From the NCBI GenBank assembly GCA_021018815.1, contig JAITYX010000003.1, positions 1,860,001 through 1,924,000 on the forward strand: DNA of 64,000 bases. The letters are read 5' to 3'. This DNA comes from Talinum fruticosum (taxonomy: Eukaryota; Streptophyta; Magnoliopsida; Caryophyllales; Talinaceae). Shown in pieces: positions 9,973 through 22,182 of this stretch. The stretch's first letter is position 1. The number at the start of each line of letters is the position of its first letter. The translations under genes were made by a program, and so were the position numbers. The notes below the pieces were generated by a model that saw nothing but the letters and a program-made list of their open reading frames with translations, ran no database searches and was not told the DNA's origin.

Positions 9973-12900
9973 TATAGGAACCACGGCCCGCCGAGCTTCC
10001 TCGCTTGTGTCGAGTCTCTTTTTAATGATTGATTTTGAAAATGGTTTTAGAAAGTAGATTTTGGAATGTAGTGGTGAACCTTTTATTAAGATTTTCGAAT
10101 TTTATTTAATCAAGTTGAAATGAATTAAATAAGATTTCATTTTATTAATTATTTTATTTTGACAATTATTTTCAAAAGCCCGGGATATTATCTCTTAATT
10201 GAAAAATAGGAATTAGGGTTTCTATTTCTACTCGTGAGGATTTAGGGCTAGATCATTATGAAAACAACAATCTAGACCGAAGCCCCGCCTACTAACCACT
10301 GGGTGTAGGCGGTGAAGGTTTGCTCAAGGAGAGACTAAGTCACCCTAGAAGGGGGTGAATAGGGTGGTTGAAGATTTTTTCTTAAAATCAAACTCTTTTG
10401 ATTTTGATGCAAACAGAATGCAGATTCCGAGTCTATATTGAGGTCGAAATGTATGAACTCGGAATACGGATAAAAGTAAAGAAGTAGATTAAGTCGAAGC
10501 TTTGCGTCTGTCCGAGTCTAGAATATACTCGGTAAGTGAAGACACGAAACTACGTGGAAACCCTCCCGGGGCAGAAAACCACGGACCGTGCTAATCTAAG
10601 CACGAAGTCAAATCCACTATTTTGAGTCCACAAACTACACTAGACCGATCGAACCCCGAGTTGCTCCCTTAGACAACTCTTTACAAGTTTTTCCCGGACT
10701 CGAAATTCCCTTATCTCGATCTAGTACTTCCTAGCTGAGATAACCCTTACAGCTAGGGACAACTAAGCTGAGTTAACCTTTACAGCTCAGTCAAGGGACC
10801 TTACTTAGAGAGTAAGAAAGAGAGTGTTTGTAACTAAGTACAAGATGTTACAACTCGGAATATAATGAATTACAGAGTGGGAGTTGTAAGTAGAAGATTG
10901 AGAATGAATACAAAGACTTCGATCAAGTATGTGTATTATCAATAGGTTAAGCAATCTTCAAATCTTGAGAGTTGGCTTCCTTTTATAGATGACCAAGCAG
11001 CATAGCCGTTGTGTCCATCTTTTGATCGAAAGTTCCTTTATGACCGTTGGGTAGGATTGTCCGAGTCACTCGTAAAATATGCGTTGATATGTGAACGTTA
11101 TACAACGGCTCTTGTCTTCCTTGGAAGTGCCTAAAACCACTAACGGTGTCTTCAAAAGTAAGGTGGAAACACCGTTGAGCTTAGCGTTGCAGATTTCCAT
11201 TTCGGAAACAGACAACCCCGACACGAGTGTTTGAGGCTAAGTCGGAGGTGAAAAAGCGTTGTCTGCTGGTGATTTGACGTTTTGAAGCCGGTTACTTTTG
11301 TATTTCAAATATAGGATAGCCTCGTTTGAATCACCTACAAAAGTAAATGAATTTGGTTCTCAAAGTATAAAATACTTTGGTCCAAGATTAGACAAAGATA
11401 ATGATATAATTAAGATAATTAATTTACTAATTATCCGAGTCGGAAAAGGAATGGAATTTTCCGAGTCTAATATTCATGATACTCAAAATTCCATCCGAGT
11501 CGAGTCTAAAAGTGAATCAAGTCAAATATGATATAACGAGTAAACGAGACTTGATCTAGACTAAGCATAATTCAAACTCGAAATACCGGAGTCGGAGCGC
11601 GAAAAGATAGTGTTTGAATCATGCGATAAATGCGAGTGTCGATTGACTCGGAACCGAGTGAAACAAGGTGAGTGCGAGATATGCTTTATGAGTCACTCGG
11701 AATCATGTGTAAATGCATAAGATAAATTCTTTAACACTTAGAGAAGATACTATATCACTCGGAAAAGTTTCTAAGACACCGAGAATGACTTGGAATCAAA
11801 ACTTTATAAGTAAGAAAGTCTTATACCCGATTCCCTAGATAGAACTCGAAAGGTGAGATGTAAAGTCCGAGTCTTCGGGCGGCAGCCTACACCCGGTGGT
11901 GGTCGGCGCCGGCCGGAGGCCACAACCGAGGAGATCAGCCATGGCCTCCGCCCGGCTTGGCAAATCCAGATCCTGTTTTTTACTATTTAGTCGAAAAATA
12001 GCTGGAAACAGATTTGAAGAAATAAATAAATGGGAGTTGCCAATTAGTTTTTCGAAAGAAAAGCTAACAAAAACTAAAGTAAAATTTGCTCTTCTAATCT
12101 TAGTATGGGAAAACTAAGACTAAAAGAGGATAAAAATGACTTCATTGATTTTTGAACTTAGAATCGATTCGGGGGCAAGCGTACGAAACATAGGGATAAA
12201 CCCTTCCGTGTCGCCCGTCCAAAGACGACCTTTACTAGTTAGAGTAGTGAATTAAAATAATGTGAAAAATACAAGCATACAACAACATGCGATAAAGAAT
12301 TAAAGCAACCAAAACATAATTAAGGAAAGCGATGAAAGCGAAAGTAAAGGAAAGCGGTAAAGGCGAAACGAAAAGTGAAAGCAAAAGAAAAGCGAAAAAC
12401 TAAAGGATTACATCGGGCGGGGAGGAATTAAAAGCGATACATCATTTTTCCACAATATGGAAAGCAATAAAGAAAGCATATAAATAAAATAAATCATTGA
12501 AGATCGAATCCGGTGCCCTCGGGTTGTCTCACCCGCTAATCTGGATTTCGGATCTGGATCTCTTGTTGCGACGACGACAACCGAGAGGGGCTTTTTATGA
12601 GTTTTTGGTATAGGTAGGTAAATGATGGAGTTTAGGGATTGAATGTAGGGAGTATGATGGAAGTAGGCGGAAAAGAGACCAAGAGATCGGAATACCAAAG
12701 AGAGTATTCGAGTAGCTTTTAGGCGGATTTCACCAGCGTAAGGTTAAGGCAGGAAGCCATGTGGAAATGAAAGCCAAGGGTCTCTATTTATACGGAGAGC
12801 TTAGGTCAAGGAAGTGACCTTGGGCTAGCTTAGTCAGCCGTCCAAAACAGATTGAAAGAAACCGAGCCAAGATATCACAAGATTGAACGGGATAAGAAGA

Positions 12901-13530
12901 GATAAAACCGGATAGAACCGAGAAGGCAGCGCCGGCCGTCAAGGGAAGCCTAGGGTTTCATGCCCTAGCGTGCTTCCAAAGGAGTCTCGGGGCAAAACAC
13001 AACGTTCCACTTACTATTTTCGGATGGCGGCGCACGGCTATAGCAAAAGTTTTCATTTTTAGTAGGTTTTCATTTTTGGCAAGTTTCTATTTTTGGCAGG
13101 TTTCATTTTTAGTGCGGGATGCGTGCTCCTAGTCTTGGGTGGACTATCTTGGAGCCAAAATGCAGCACTTTGATGCTTGTGATCATGAAATGCAGCGTCT
13201 AACGTTGTCTTGAGGTCTTCACCTCGTTGTCCGGTTGGATCGAAGTGAAACGCAGTATTCGAGCTCGGAATTTCCAGGCACGCGGCACTCGGACTCTGTT
13301 GTCTCGAACGCTTGACCCGTTTTGGATTGTCCGAAAGCAAAGGAGATTTTTGGATCGAACCAAAGCGTAAATCTATTTATGTGATGTCTGGGTGTTCTTT
13401 TTGGTTTATTAGCTTCCGTCGCACTAATCGAACACGATCCGAGATGCAAATCCTGAAACAAGACTTGGGATTTCATCAACAGGGATAAATAAAAAATAGA
13501 GAAAAGGAAGACAATTTTTTAGTGTCTACA
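9973..13530 (-). repeat. Solo Tat LTR, minus, with CCGGC/TTGGC duplication
   Basis: On plus it starts TATAGGAACCACGG (LTR 3' end reversed) and ends TTTTTTAGTGTCTACA (LTR start reversed). Flanks are TTGGC (9968-9972) and CCGGC (13531-13535), a 5-bp target duplication with two C-to-T changes; the related LTR at 53520-53545 reads CCGGC at this site. Without its own insertion (10313-11877 plus duplication) it is about 1.99 kb, the normal Tat LTR length. TATA box on minus at 12785-12792. No internal sequence, so solo. Confidence 0.85.
10313..11877 (-). repeat. Solo SIRE LTR with GGCGG target-site duplication
   Basis: 1565-bp LTR from TGAAGGTTTGCTC to GAGTCTTCG on plus (terminal A mutated to G). 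Perfect 5-bp duplications GGCGG at 10308-10312 and 11878-11882. It sits inside the solo Tat LTR, which itself sits inside the T1 LTR. A minus-strand TATAAAA lies at 10981-10987. More similar to the S1 LTR than to the S2/S3 LTRs by eye. Confidence 0.9.
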
Positions 13531-13900
13531 CCGGCGCAGAACGATTATTGGGAAAGGCTTTGGTCCAAGCCGGTGTTTTCACACTTGTTTTAGCCCAAAA
13601 GCTTTGCGACGTAAGTGAATTTAATTTTTTGTTATTTTCTTAAATTATGAAATAAAATCCCAAGGCTTCTAAAAATAATTTCTAAAATAAGATTAATAAA
13701 ACCAGCAATCATTATTCTAATTGATTTATTCCAAATTAAATTACAAAAATCAAAGATCTCAATAAGAGGTGCATCTCCGTTTCTAATAAACTTTCAAAAC
13801 CGTCTTAAAAAGGAATCTTCAAAAAGAGATCTAACATTCGTAGGAAAGCTCGGTCCCAATCCGGTTCCCTCTTCGGGGAACGGGACTCGTGGTTCCTATA
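13531..13900 (+). repeat. T1 5' LTR, terminal segment
   Basis: Completes the LTR piece 9427-9972 after the solo LTR insertion. Contains the terminal GTTTTCACACTTG and CTCGTGGTTCCTATA blocks; the LTR end is placed at 13900, one base before the primer site. Confidence 0.8.
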
Positions 13901-13901
13901 G

Positions 13902-13919
13902 TGGTGACTCCATTGGGGA
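13902..13919 (+). promoter_or_regulatory. Primer binding site of T1
   Basis: TGGTGACTCCATTGGGGA directly after the LTR end. Tat/Ogre elements are known to prime from tRNA-Arg, and TGGCGACTC(C/T)-(G/A)(C/T)TGGGGA is the form I associate with it. The C-to-T and G-to-A differences fit methylation decay. A match to the 3' end of a plant tRNA-Arg should be checked. Confidence 0.6.
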
Positions 13920-14488
13920 AGTGTCACTTGTTAAGAGGGTGATATTTAAAAGTTTGAGTTTTGGGTTTTTTTAATGTGTTTTGCTTTAGAGATCTCACAT
14001 TTTGGCGAGACTTGGACATAGTTGCTTTTAATTTCGAACATTTTTGGAGGAGGTTGAACCGCTAACCCAAACGGGCCCGAGTTAGGCTTGATTATGAGGG
14101 AGGTGGCACCTCTTCCCTCATAGCACGCTTTTTAGTTTACCAATAGGCACCGAGGATTCATGCTTTTTCAGTCTTGCACCCCACGGAGGACTAAATGCTC
14201 GAACTATGAGACACCATGTATTATACCTAGTTTTATCCTTCTTTTTTTCCATAGATCCTTTGTGGTTTAGGTGGTCCCTTGTCTCTTCATTTGCATGCTT
14301 GGATGAGTGTGGTAGTTTTAATATTTAATCTTCTACTTGTGAGCCTTTAGGTTAGGTCGGAGTGCTAAATAACCTTTGCATGGGTGCAAATCAAACACAT
14401 TAATTAATTTCCTCGAGTTGGTCTAATGTGTGCATTTTTAGCTAAAAGTTAAAAATTCTCTTCCTTTTCTAGGTTGATTTATTAATTA
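13920..14488 (+). other. T1 untranslated leader, first part
   Basis: No ORF of note. Contains the GGGAGGTGGCACCTCTTCCC palindrome (about 14098-14118), followed by the TAGCACGCTTTTTAG block. It ends at AATTA, where SIRE element S1 is inserted, and resumes at 27037. Confidence 0.6.
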
Positions 14489-16083
14489 TGAAGGTTTGCT
14501 CAGGGAGAGGCTAAGCCAACTTAGAGGAGGGGGTGAATAGGGTGATGAAAGATTTTTCTGAAAAATCAAACTCTTTTGATCGAAGGATAGACAAAAGTAG
14601 GTTACGAGTCTACAATAGGTTCGGAAAAGTATGAACTCGGAATAAAGATGCGAGATAGAGCTGAAGCTTTAAGACAGTCCGAGTCTAGAATGAACTCGGA
14701 AAGTGAAGACACCGAAAATACGTAGAAAACCTCCTAGGGTAGAAAACCATGGACCGTGCTAATCCAAGCACGACGTCAAATCCACTATTTTGAGTCCACA
14801 AAATCCAGATGAGCGACTGAACCCCAGTTGCTCCCTTAGACAACTCTTTACAAGTTTTTCCTAGACTCGAAATTCCCTTATCCGATATAGTACTTCCTAA
14901 CCGAGATAACCCTTACAGCTAGGGACAACTAAGCCGAGTTAACCCTTACGACTCGGTCAAGGGACCTTACTTAGAGAGTAAGAAAGAGAGTGTTTGTAAC
15001 TAAGTATAAGACCTTACAACTCGAATATAATGAATTACAGAGTGGGAGTTGTAAGTAGAAGATTGAGAATGAATACAATGACTTTCGCTCAAGTATGTGT
15101 ATTAACAAATAGGTTCGACCCTCTTCAAGTCTTGAGAGTTGGCTTCATATATAGATGACCAAGCGGAATAGCCGTTGAGTCCATCTTCCGATCGGAAGTT
15201 CTTTGTGGCCGTTGTTAAGGATCTTCCGAGTCACTCGGAAAGTATCCGTTGAGATATGAACGTTGGACAACGGTTCTTGACTCTTTTGGAAGTCCTAAAA
15301 CCACCAGCGGTTTCTTGAAAGATAAGGTGGAAACCACCGTTTAGATTGGTGTTGCAGATTTCCAGCTTTGGAAATAGATAGTCCCGACACGGTCTTCGGG
15401 GCTAGGTTATAGATGGAAAAAGCCTTGTCTGCTTGGTGATTTGACATTTTGAAGCTCGGTTACTTTTGTAATTCAAAAAGTGTATCCTCGTTTGAATAAC
15501 CTACAAAAGTAAATCAAATTGGTTCTCAAAGTATAAAATACTTTGGTCCAAGATTAGACACGAGATAACAATATAATTAAGATAATTAAACGACTAATTA
15601 TCCGAGTCGGAAAAGGAATCGAATTTTACGAGTCTAATATCCGTGAAACTCAAAATTCCATCCGAGTTAGTCTAGGCGAGAATCAAGTTACATAAAGAAC
15701 ATCGAGTGAAATAAACATGATCTAGACTAAGCATGGTTCAGATTAGAAGCGCCGACTATAACAGAATAACACCTGTAATATGAAGTCGGACTTGAGTGCG
15801 GTTATGCGAGTACTAGTCATTTGAACATGCGATACTTCTAAGTGATGAGAGACTCGGAAGCTGGGTGTACAATAGTAAGTTCGAGATATGCTTTCGAGTC
15901 TCACAGAGACAAGTAAGAATACATGAAATAAATGCCATATCACTTAGAGAAAATACTATATCACTCGGAAAAGTTTCTAAGGTACAGAGAATGACTTGGA
16001 ATCAAAACTCTATAAGTGAGAAAGTCTTATACCCGATTCCCTTGTTAGAACTCGAAATATGCGGAGTAAAGTATGAGTCTTCA
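14489..16083 (-). repeat. 3' LTR of S1
   Basis: 1595 bp, TGAAGGTTTGCTC to GAGTCTTCA on plus. On minus it starts TGAAGACTC right after the polypurine tract. The TATA-like CTATATATG lies on minus near 15145-15155. Holds the block of paired CTTACAGCTAGGGACAACT/CTTAC-CTCGGTCAAGGGACC repeats shared by all SIRE LTRs here. Confidence 0.85.
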
Positions 16084-16412
16084 ATCTCCCCTTTTTGATG
16101 AAAGGCATTCCATACTTTGACGAAACTTTGTTAGTGATATAGATCTGTTTTTGTATACTTGCTCAAAAAATAATGCTAAGTAAAGCATACTTAAAGTATC
16201 GGATCATAAAGAATAGATGCTTAGCAATTGTCAATGAAATAATGCTAACTCGAAATGTTTGCAATAAACAATAAGCTCGGAGAATTGAAAAGAAATGCAT
16301 TAATTCATTGAAGGTAAAGAAAGTATATACGAGAGATAGAGAGTGAGAAACTCCCCTAAACAAGACAACAAATTTTTCTATCTATATTCTCCCCTTGCCT
16401 TTCAAGCAAAAA
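16084..16412 (-). promoter_or_regulatory. S1 polypurine tract and flanking 3' UTR stem
   Basis: On minus AAAAAGGGGAGAT (16096-16084) abuts the LTR start, the plus-strand primer for copia replication. Next to it, 16092-16107 is complementary (one bulge, one mismatch) to 16396-16412, which borders a second purine tract AAGGGGAGAA (about 16395-16386). The roughly 290 bases between are AT rich without an ORF. S2 (45738-46102) and S3 (55258-55640) have the same layout. Confidence 0.6.
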
Positions 16413-18172
16413 CAAAAAATGGGAAGAATACAACAAGTAGTACATATTTGATGTCCGGACAAAAAGATAAGTAAAAGAAAATAGAATTTGAGGAAGAAGA
16501 AGAATCGGCAGAGTTTGGAATTGTGACACGAGTGCATGGTGTCCGCCTAAGAGGGAGAGGGGTTGTCCGAGCGGAAGAGGAAGGACGAGTGGTCCACCGG
16601 TGCTGATATGATCTTGACAATGTGCTTGAGCGCGGCGGAGGGAGGACAGGGATCGCCGTCAAGGGTTCGGGTCCGAGTGGCTGACCCGAATGAGAGGATC
16701 CGGAGGTTCCTCCATGTGGAGCTCCGTAGCTGGAGGGGTCCGCTCGGTCGACCCGCCGTAGTTTGTCCTTGTGCAGCTAAGTCTTCGACCCACTCGGACT
16801 CGCTGTCCGAGCCGAGTACTTTCGGTTGAGCTTTAGGAGCACTTTGACCCTCAGCTGTCCCTCCTTCTTCTTCTTTTTGTTGTTCCCCTTGCCCGAAGGA
16901 GCTGCTTCAGCCGCGAGCTCCTCGGTGTCCGCTTCTTCCTGGTCTTCTTCTCCGTCCTCCCCGCTATCTTAGGAGGAGGTCTTGGTCGGGCTCGAGGACA
17001 CTTCAGATGTCTCCGAGTCGCCATGGTCCTGAGCCGCCTTGGACCTTCTCTCCTGGAGGAGCTCGATCACCTCTTTTTGCTCCTTCATCAGCCCCTTCAT
17101 CTCGATAAGCGGGTCCTACTTGCTCTCGATTTGAGACTGGGTGGTCTTTTGGTTGATGGCCATAGACCGATAGACAATCTTGAATGACCGTAGCATGTTC
17201 TTGAATTCTAAGGACACGAGTTGATTTTGTCCATGAAAATAGAGGACCAAATGGAGCGAGAGAGACTTAGAAGCACCCGAGGTGGAAGCACCACCAGGTG
17301 GGGTAGGGAGAGAAAGGGGTTTTCTTTCCGAGTTTGAGGCGGAGAAGGTGGCCTCGGCTCCGAGTTATGTACCTAGACACCAAGTTGAGTTTCCCGGTAT
17401 CCGTACCCTCGAAGTTCCTTTTTGCCGATAACAAAGGCAGCCTTAGAAACAAGCATTTGGGTCCGAGGGGAGAGGAACTTTGAATTGTTTGAATATAAGG
17501 GTGAGAAGAGCACCGAAAGGAAGAGGGGTGTTCTTCTTGGATTCGAGTTGAGCTGGCAGAGCTGCCATTTGCTCAATTATTGAAGGAAAGAGGTCTACTT
17601 TGTAGCCCCCAAGAATGTCAAAAAGAGCTTTTAAGTGCTTGAAGTTGGGGTTCTCCTTGCTAGAATGCTCGAGAGAAGAAAGTTCTCATCAGCGAAAGCT
17701 ACGAAGACGTGCTTCGACTTCAGTCGAGTCACGTAAAAGTTTTTGCGTGACCCGGGGAACTCTTTTGCGCATTTTTCAAAGAAGACATCAGCGACTTCGA
17801 GTGAAAGGAATGGGGTTGCTATTCAAGAAAAGAGAGGAGACCTTGAACAAGTGATGGAGAAGGGAAGTGTTTATACGAACGGTCACGTTCGGAACCCCGG
17901 AGGTTAGAACACCTTCGAGCTTGTGAGGTGAGTGTAAAACTCGGACACGAGTTCGGGGTAGATGAACTCGCTGAAACAAAGAAAGTTATAAACACCGGTG
18001 GTTTGGATGTGTGGAAACCACGAGAATTTGGTGGTTGGGAAGAACTTTTCGTCCAAGCACAAGATGCTTCGGGTGACAACGAGTTTAGACGAGGAGGAGC
18101 CTTCATGGCTTTTGGTGCGTGGCTTCTTTGAGGAAGAGACAAAAAGTCGGGGTGAGAACCTCGTTTAGACAT
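16402..18172 (-). pseudogene. SIRE envelope-position ORF (S1)
   Basis: Broken ORF downstream of pol, same strand. Start MSKRGS at 18172. In the N-terminal third, after a frameshift, the block FIYPELVSEFYTHL is readable (near 17920-17960) and recurs as FIYPELVSKFYTNM in S3 and FIYPQLVAKFYANM in S2. This resembles the putative plant transposon protein domain (Transposase_32 type) more than any envelope protein. A second block, DVFFEKCAKEFP (near 17780), is shared with S2. The C-terminal third is charged and proline/serine rich (16402-17150). The position equals that of the envelope-like ORF of soybean SIRE1; membrane fusion function is unproven. Not intact: several stops and shifts. Confidence 0.55.
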
Positions 18173-18179
18173 TTTGAAT

Positions 18180-18380
18180 GAGAGAAAAGAAGAGTGAAAC
18201 TTTGAGAGAGAGTAGAAGAGAGTAGGTCATCGAGAGTGAAAGAAAAGAGTAGAAGAAAGAGATAAGAGCGAGTGGAGCTTACTTGAGATGAGCTTCACGA
18301 AGCTTGAAAATGTCCAGAAGTCACCGTAGAAAGCTTGTGCGCGAAGTTTTTGATCTCGAGAGAGAGAAAGAGAGTAAATG
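18180..18380. repeat. GA-rich leader of S1 envelope-position ORF
   Basis: Purine-rich on plus (GAGAGAAAAGAAGAG and similar), so CT-rich on the transcribed minus strand, between TATA box 18416-18423 and ORF start 18172. Same layout as in S0, S2 and S3. Confidence 0.6.
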
Positions 18381-18415
18381 AAATGTAAAGTAGCGAGATG
18401 AAGGAGAATAGGCGC

Positions 18416-18423
18416 TATTTATA
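18416..18423 (-). promoter_or_regulatory. TATA box upstream of envelope-position ORF (S1)
   Basis: TATAAATA on minus followed by GCGCCTATTCTCC. It lies about 245 bases before the ORF start and about 390 bases after the pol stop. Confidence 0.6.
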
Positions 18424-18824
18424 AAAAAAAAATCGTCCTTCAATATCCGTTCGACTCGGCTCTTTCAACGAGTCACCTCGGACCGGTGTGACGGTTCTCT
18501 TCTCAACGGTTAGAATTCTAGCAGTTTGACTTGCAATGGCTAGTTGTCTTATCACAACGCGCGAGAGAGAAAAAGATTTTGAAAATAAATTCGAAATTCT
18601 CCACTTATCTAGAGATGATTCCGGAGATTTGATGTCCATTTTTCTCAAAGATCCGAGTTTGACTCGAGATAAGTTTTGAGTGACTCGAAACTAGAAATAA
18701 ATAATAATTATCAGCTCGGTATCATTAAATCAACCGAACAAATGGTTATTAACGATTTCTAAACACTCAGCACATAATCATGCGGAGAAATTTTCACAAG
18801 AGGGGACATAATTATGCATTTAAC

Positions 18825-19410
18825 ATTCCAAGCTCATTCCTAATAAAACAAAACTGATCTTCACTAAGAGGCTTAGTAAAAATATCAGCTAATTGAAGAT
18901 TAGTGGGAATGAATTCAAGTTGGATATCACCTTTCTCGGAATGGTCTTGTAAGAAATGATATCCGACCTCGGTGTGTTTTGTTTTTGAGTGCTTGAATCG
19001 GATTTTTGGTGATGCTGATTGCACTTTGATTGTCACACTTGATTGGGACTGATTTGAAAGAAAGTCCAAGATCTCTCAAGTGTTGCTTTATCCATAAAAT
19101 CCGAGCACGAGCATGCTCCAGCTGCAATATACTCAGCTTCGGCAGTTGATAGAGCTACTGAGTTTTGCTTCTTTGAGTGCCAGGATATTAAGGATTGACC
19201 CAAAAATTGGCACGCTCCTGAAGTGCTCTTTCTATCAACTTTGTATTCAGCGTAATCCGCATCCGAGTATCCAGTGAGAGTCGGTTCCGAGTCTCTTGAG
19301 TACCATAGACCTAAGTTCCGAGTCCCTGCAAGATATCTGAAAATTCTCTTCACCGCAGATGAGATGTGATTCTTTTGGATTAGTTTGGAATCTTGCATAT
19401 AAGCATACAC
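18825..19410 (-). pseudogene. SIRE RNase H (S1)
   Basis: Ty1/copia RNase H in two frames. The YSDADYAEYKVDRKSTSG block (near 19260) and STAEAEYIAAGA (near 19130) carry the expected acidic residues D and E. After a frameshift, IKCDNQSAISITKNP keeps the third acidic residue (D), and the tail reads LADIFTKPLSEDQF then RNELGML. The stop is near 18812. One frameshift and no mid-domain stop, so the best preserved RNase H in the window. Confidence 0.85.
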
Positions 19411-19985
19411 TCGAACATTATATCCGGCCTGCAGGAAGTAAGATATAGCAAAGATCCAATCATACCTCGATAGAGTTTCGATCTATTAATTTACCTTTTT
19501 CGTCCGAGTCAAGTTTTATACTCGCTGCTCATGGGTGTAGCTGCGTGCTTTACATCTTAGAGTTTGTATTTCTTCAGCGAGCTCCTTGGTATACTTTGAT
19601 TGATGGACATAGATTCCATCTTTGTCTTGTTTGATTTGTAGACCAAGGAAGAAATTGAGTTCTCCCATCATACTCATTTGAAATTCCTGACTCATTAACT
19701 CGGAAAAGTCTCAGCACAGATTTTCATTAGTAGCTCCGAAATTATATCATCAACATAGATCCGAACGATAAGGAAATCTTTCCCCTTGGTTCTTATAAAG
19801 AGAGTCTTGTCGATCCGACCCCTTCTAAAATCATTTTGAACCAAGAAATTGCGCTAGTCTTTCATACCAAGCTCCGGGAGCTTGTTTAAGACCATAAAGA
19901 GCTTTTTGAAGTTTGAAAACATGGTTTGGAAAATCCGAGTTTTCAAATCCAGGGGCTGCTCAACATGGACTTCTTCTTCAATAAA

Positions 19986-22182
19986 TGTTAAGTCGTATTT
20001 TATACGTATTTTTAGTAGTTATTGAGTTTATATTATATAGTTTATTTTATCTAATTTATTCTATTTTGCCTATTTATAGGTAATTATCGAATAAAGTGGG
20101 GAAGAGAAGAAAAGTCGTTAAAAGTGGATTTTTAGCTACCGACAAGCATCCAAGAAAATATATGAAGTCGGTCCATAAATATAATATGTAATAAAATATT
20201 TATTTTAGGATATTATATTTTAGGAAATTCTAAGTGGAATAGAAAAGGGAAACTTAGAAGAGAAGAAAGAGAAATAAACCCTAACTCTTTCACCCTATAT
20301 ATACTACTTATTATCATCATGGAGAGAGACCAGGGAAGCCAGCCACATACATCCCAGCCGCCTGCACTGTTGCTTGCTCACGTCCATCGCCCACACAAGC
20401 AGCCAGCCACCTAGCTACCCGGACCACCTCACGTTCTCTTGCTGCACCTGCTTCCGCTGCTCCTTGTTGCACTCTGCTGCTTGCTGTCTGCCGCTGCTCC
20501 CTGGCTGCACCGCATCTGCTGCTGCTTGCTCCTTGCTGGCTGCTGCTGTCCGCTGCCCGACCAGCCACCATCCATCACCATCTTCTTCATCTTCCCGGTC
20601 AAAGAAACTAATATCGGTAGTATAATTTAGTTTTGTAATTTTTATTAGAAAAGATCGAGTTTTTATTGTTAGATTAATATTAAAGATGCTAGTTTTATTT
20701 AGTTTACATGTTTTAAATTACATTATGTGTGAGTAGTTTTTCTTATACTTAGTATAATCTCATTGAAGCCATGTTAAATTATTTATTTTGAAACAAAGTT
20801 ATGATTTTTATTGTCTTATTGATTTGATCCATGATTCTATGATAATTTGTGTTTAATGTTTATGAATTTATGTCTAATTAATTAGAGTGCACGCTATTTA
20901 GTTTTATATGAATTCATTCGATAGTTTAAAGGGTTTAAGTACGTAATTGCTTGATCTTTTAGAAATAAGTATCACCCTAGTTAATCATGGATGGCTCATA
21001 CCCATCTCTTTTAATTAGGAAATTATCATAGATCCTTCTTAAATCAATTTGCTAGTAGATTGGTTATTAGGTGCTAGATGATGTTTTTCTAATACTTAAT
21101 GCTCTAATTTGATTAAATTCTAGTGCTAGTGCTAGGGTTATCAATATTAGTAGGGTTTATATTAGGGCTAGGCCTAAGTAAACTAATAACTAAGGAAAAA
21201 CGAGGAAGATTCGCTAGTGGTTGTCTTCTACAGTTTAGCTCATGGGTAGATCAATTTGTGTGTTAATGATAAATAATAATTTGCATGGTGGATATAGATT
21301 ATACTAAGTGTTTTTATAAATTTTATATCTTTGATAATTTTTTGTTTGCTTTTTAGTTATTTTCTTTAGTTTGTCAATTTTTATTTATAAATATATAGTC
21401 TTTTATTATTAATTTCATTACCCCCTAAAGATCAGTATTTTAGGTTAGTTTTAGTAATTTTATTTTTATTTTATTTTGAGTCTTTATATATTTTAATTTT
21501 CAGAATTAATTTTCTGTTAGTTTTTATTATTTTTGAGTTAGTTTGTTAGAAATTAGTTTAAAAATAGTTTCTTTTGTTATTTTTCGTGTTTTATTTTCTT
21601 TTAGGGTTTAGATAGAGTGCTAGTTTGCTGTGATTAAATTTTAGAATTTTTGGAATTAATTTGATATTTTTTCAGATTTAATTCTTGAATTTAATTACTG
21701 CAGGTTTTTAATAAAATAAATTCGTAAATTAGACTTTAAATTTTCTTTTTATATTTTTAGGGTCTGGTTAGGTTTAGAAAATTAGTATTATTATTTTGGA
21801 TAATTTTAGTATTTATTTTCGTAATTATTTTAGTGCAAAATTTTACTTATTTAATTTTCTGTTTTAGAATTTGTTTATTTTCTGCTTTAGTTTTCTGTTT
21901 TAATTGTTCTAAAAATATACAAAAATATTTCTGGGTTATTGTAGTTTTATTATTATGTATAAATTATTTATTTAGTTATTAGATAATTTTCTATGAATTT
22001 TAGTTATTGATTTTAATTTATATTTTCTGTTTTGTTTTGAAGAGTAGTAAATTTAATTAGATTAAAACTTGCATGTTATTATATCTTTCCTCGTGGATTC
22101 GATCCCTACTTGCCCTTGCTATATTATTTATTATAAGTTTAAGTAGTGGTTTAATTTGTTGCTCAGTACGACAAGCTTAACA
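19986..22182 (+). repeat. Unclassified 2.2 kb solo LTR with ATAAA duplication
   Basis: Starts TGTTAAGTCGTA and ends GTACGACAAGCTTAACA, short inverted ends TG...CA as in LTRs. Perfect 5-bp duplications ATAAA at 19981-19985 and 22183-22187. Removal restores the SIRE RT as in S2 near 49500-49545. A TATATATA at 20296-20303 and the late GTGGATTCGATCCCTACTTG block (near 22095) support plus orientation. The stretch 20330-20600 is rich in GCTGCT and gives long alanine/cysteine/serine frames on both strands; I do not regard them as genes. Superfamily uncertain. Confidence 0.8.
20296..20303 (+). promoter_or_regulatory. TATA box in unclassified LTR
   Basis: CCCTATATATACTAC, the only clear plant TATA box in this LTR, about 310 bases from its start. 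Confidence 0.45.

Noticed and set aside
16563..16829. Plus-strand 88-codon frame
   Set aside because: Antisense shadow of the charged C-terminal part of the SIRE envelope-position ORF.
20317..20630. Alanine/cysteine-rich frames on both strands
   Set aside because: Produced by a GCTGCT-rich, low-complexity leader in a solo LTR; frames open on both strands at once indicate composition rather than coding.
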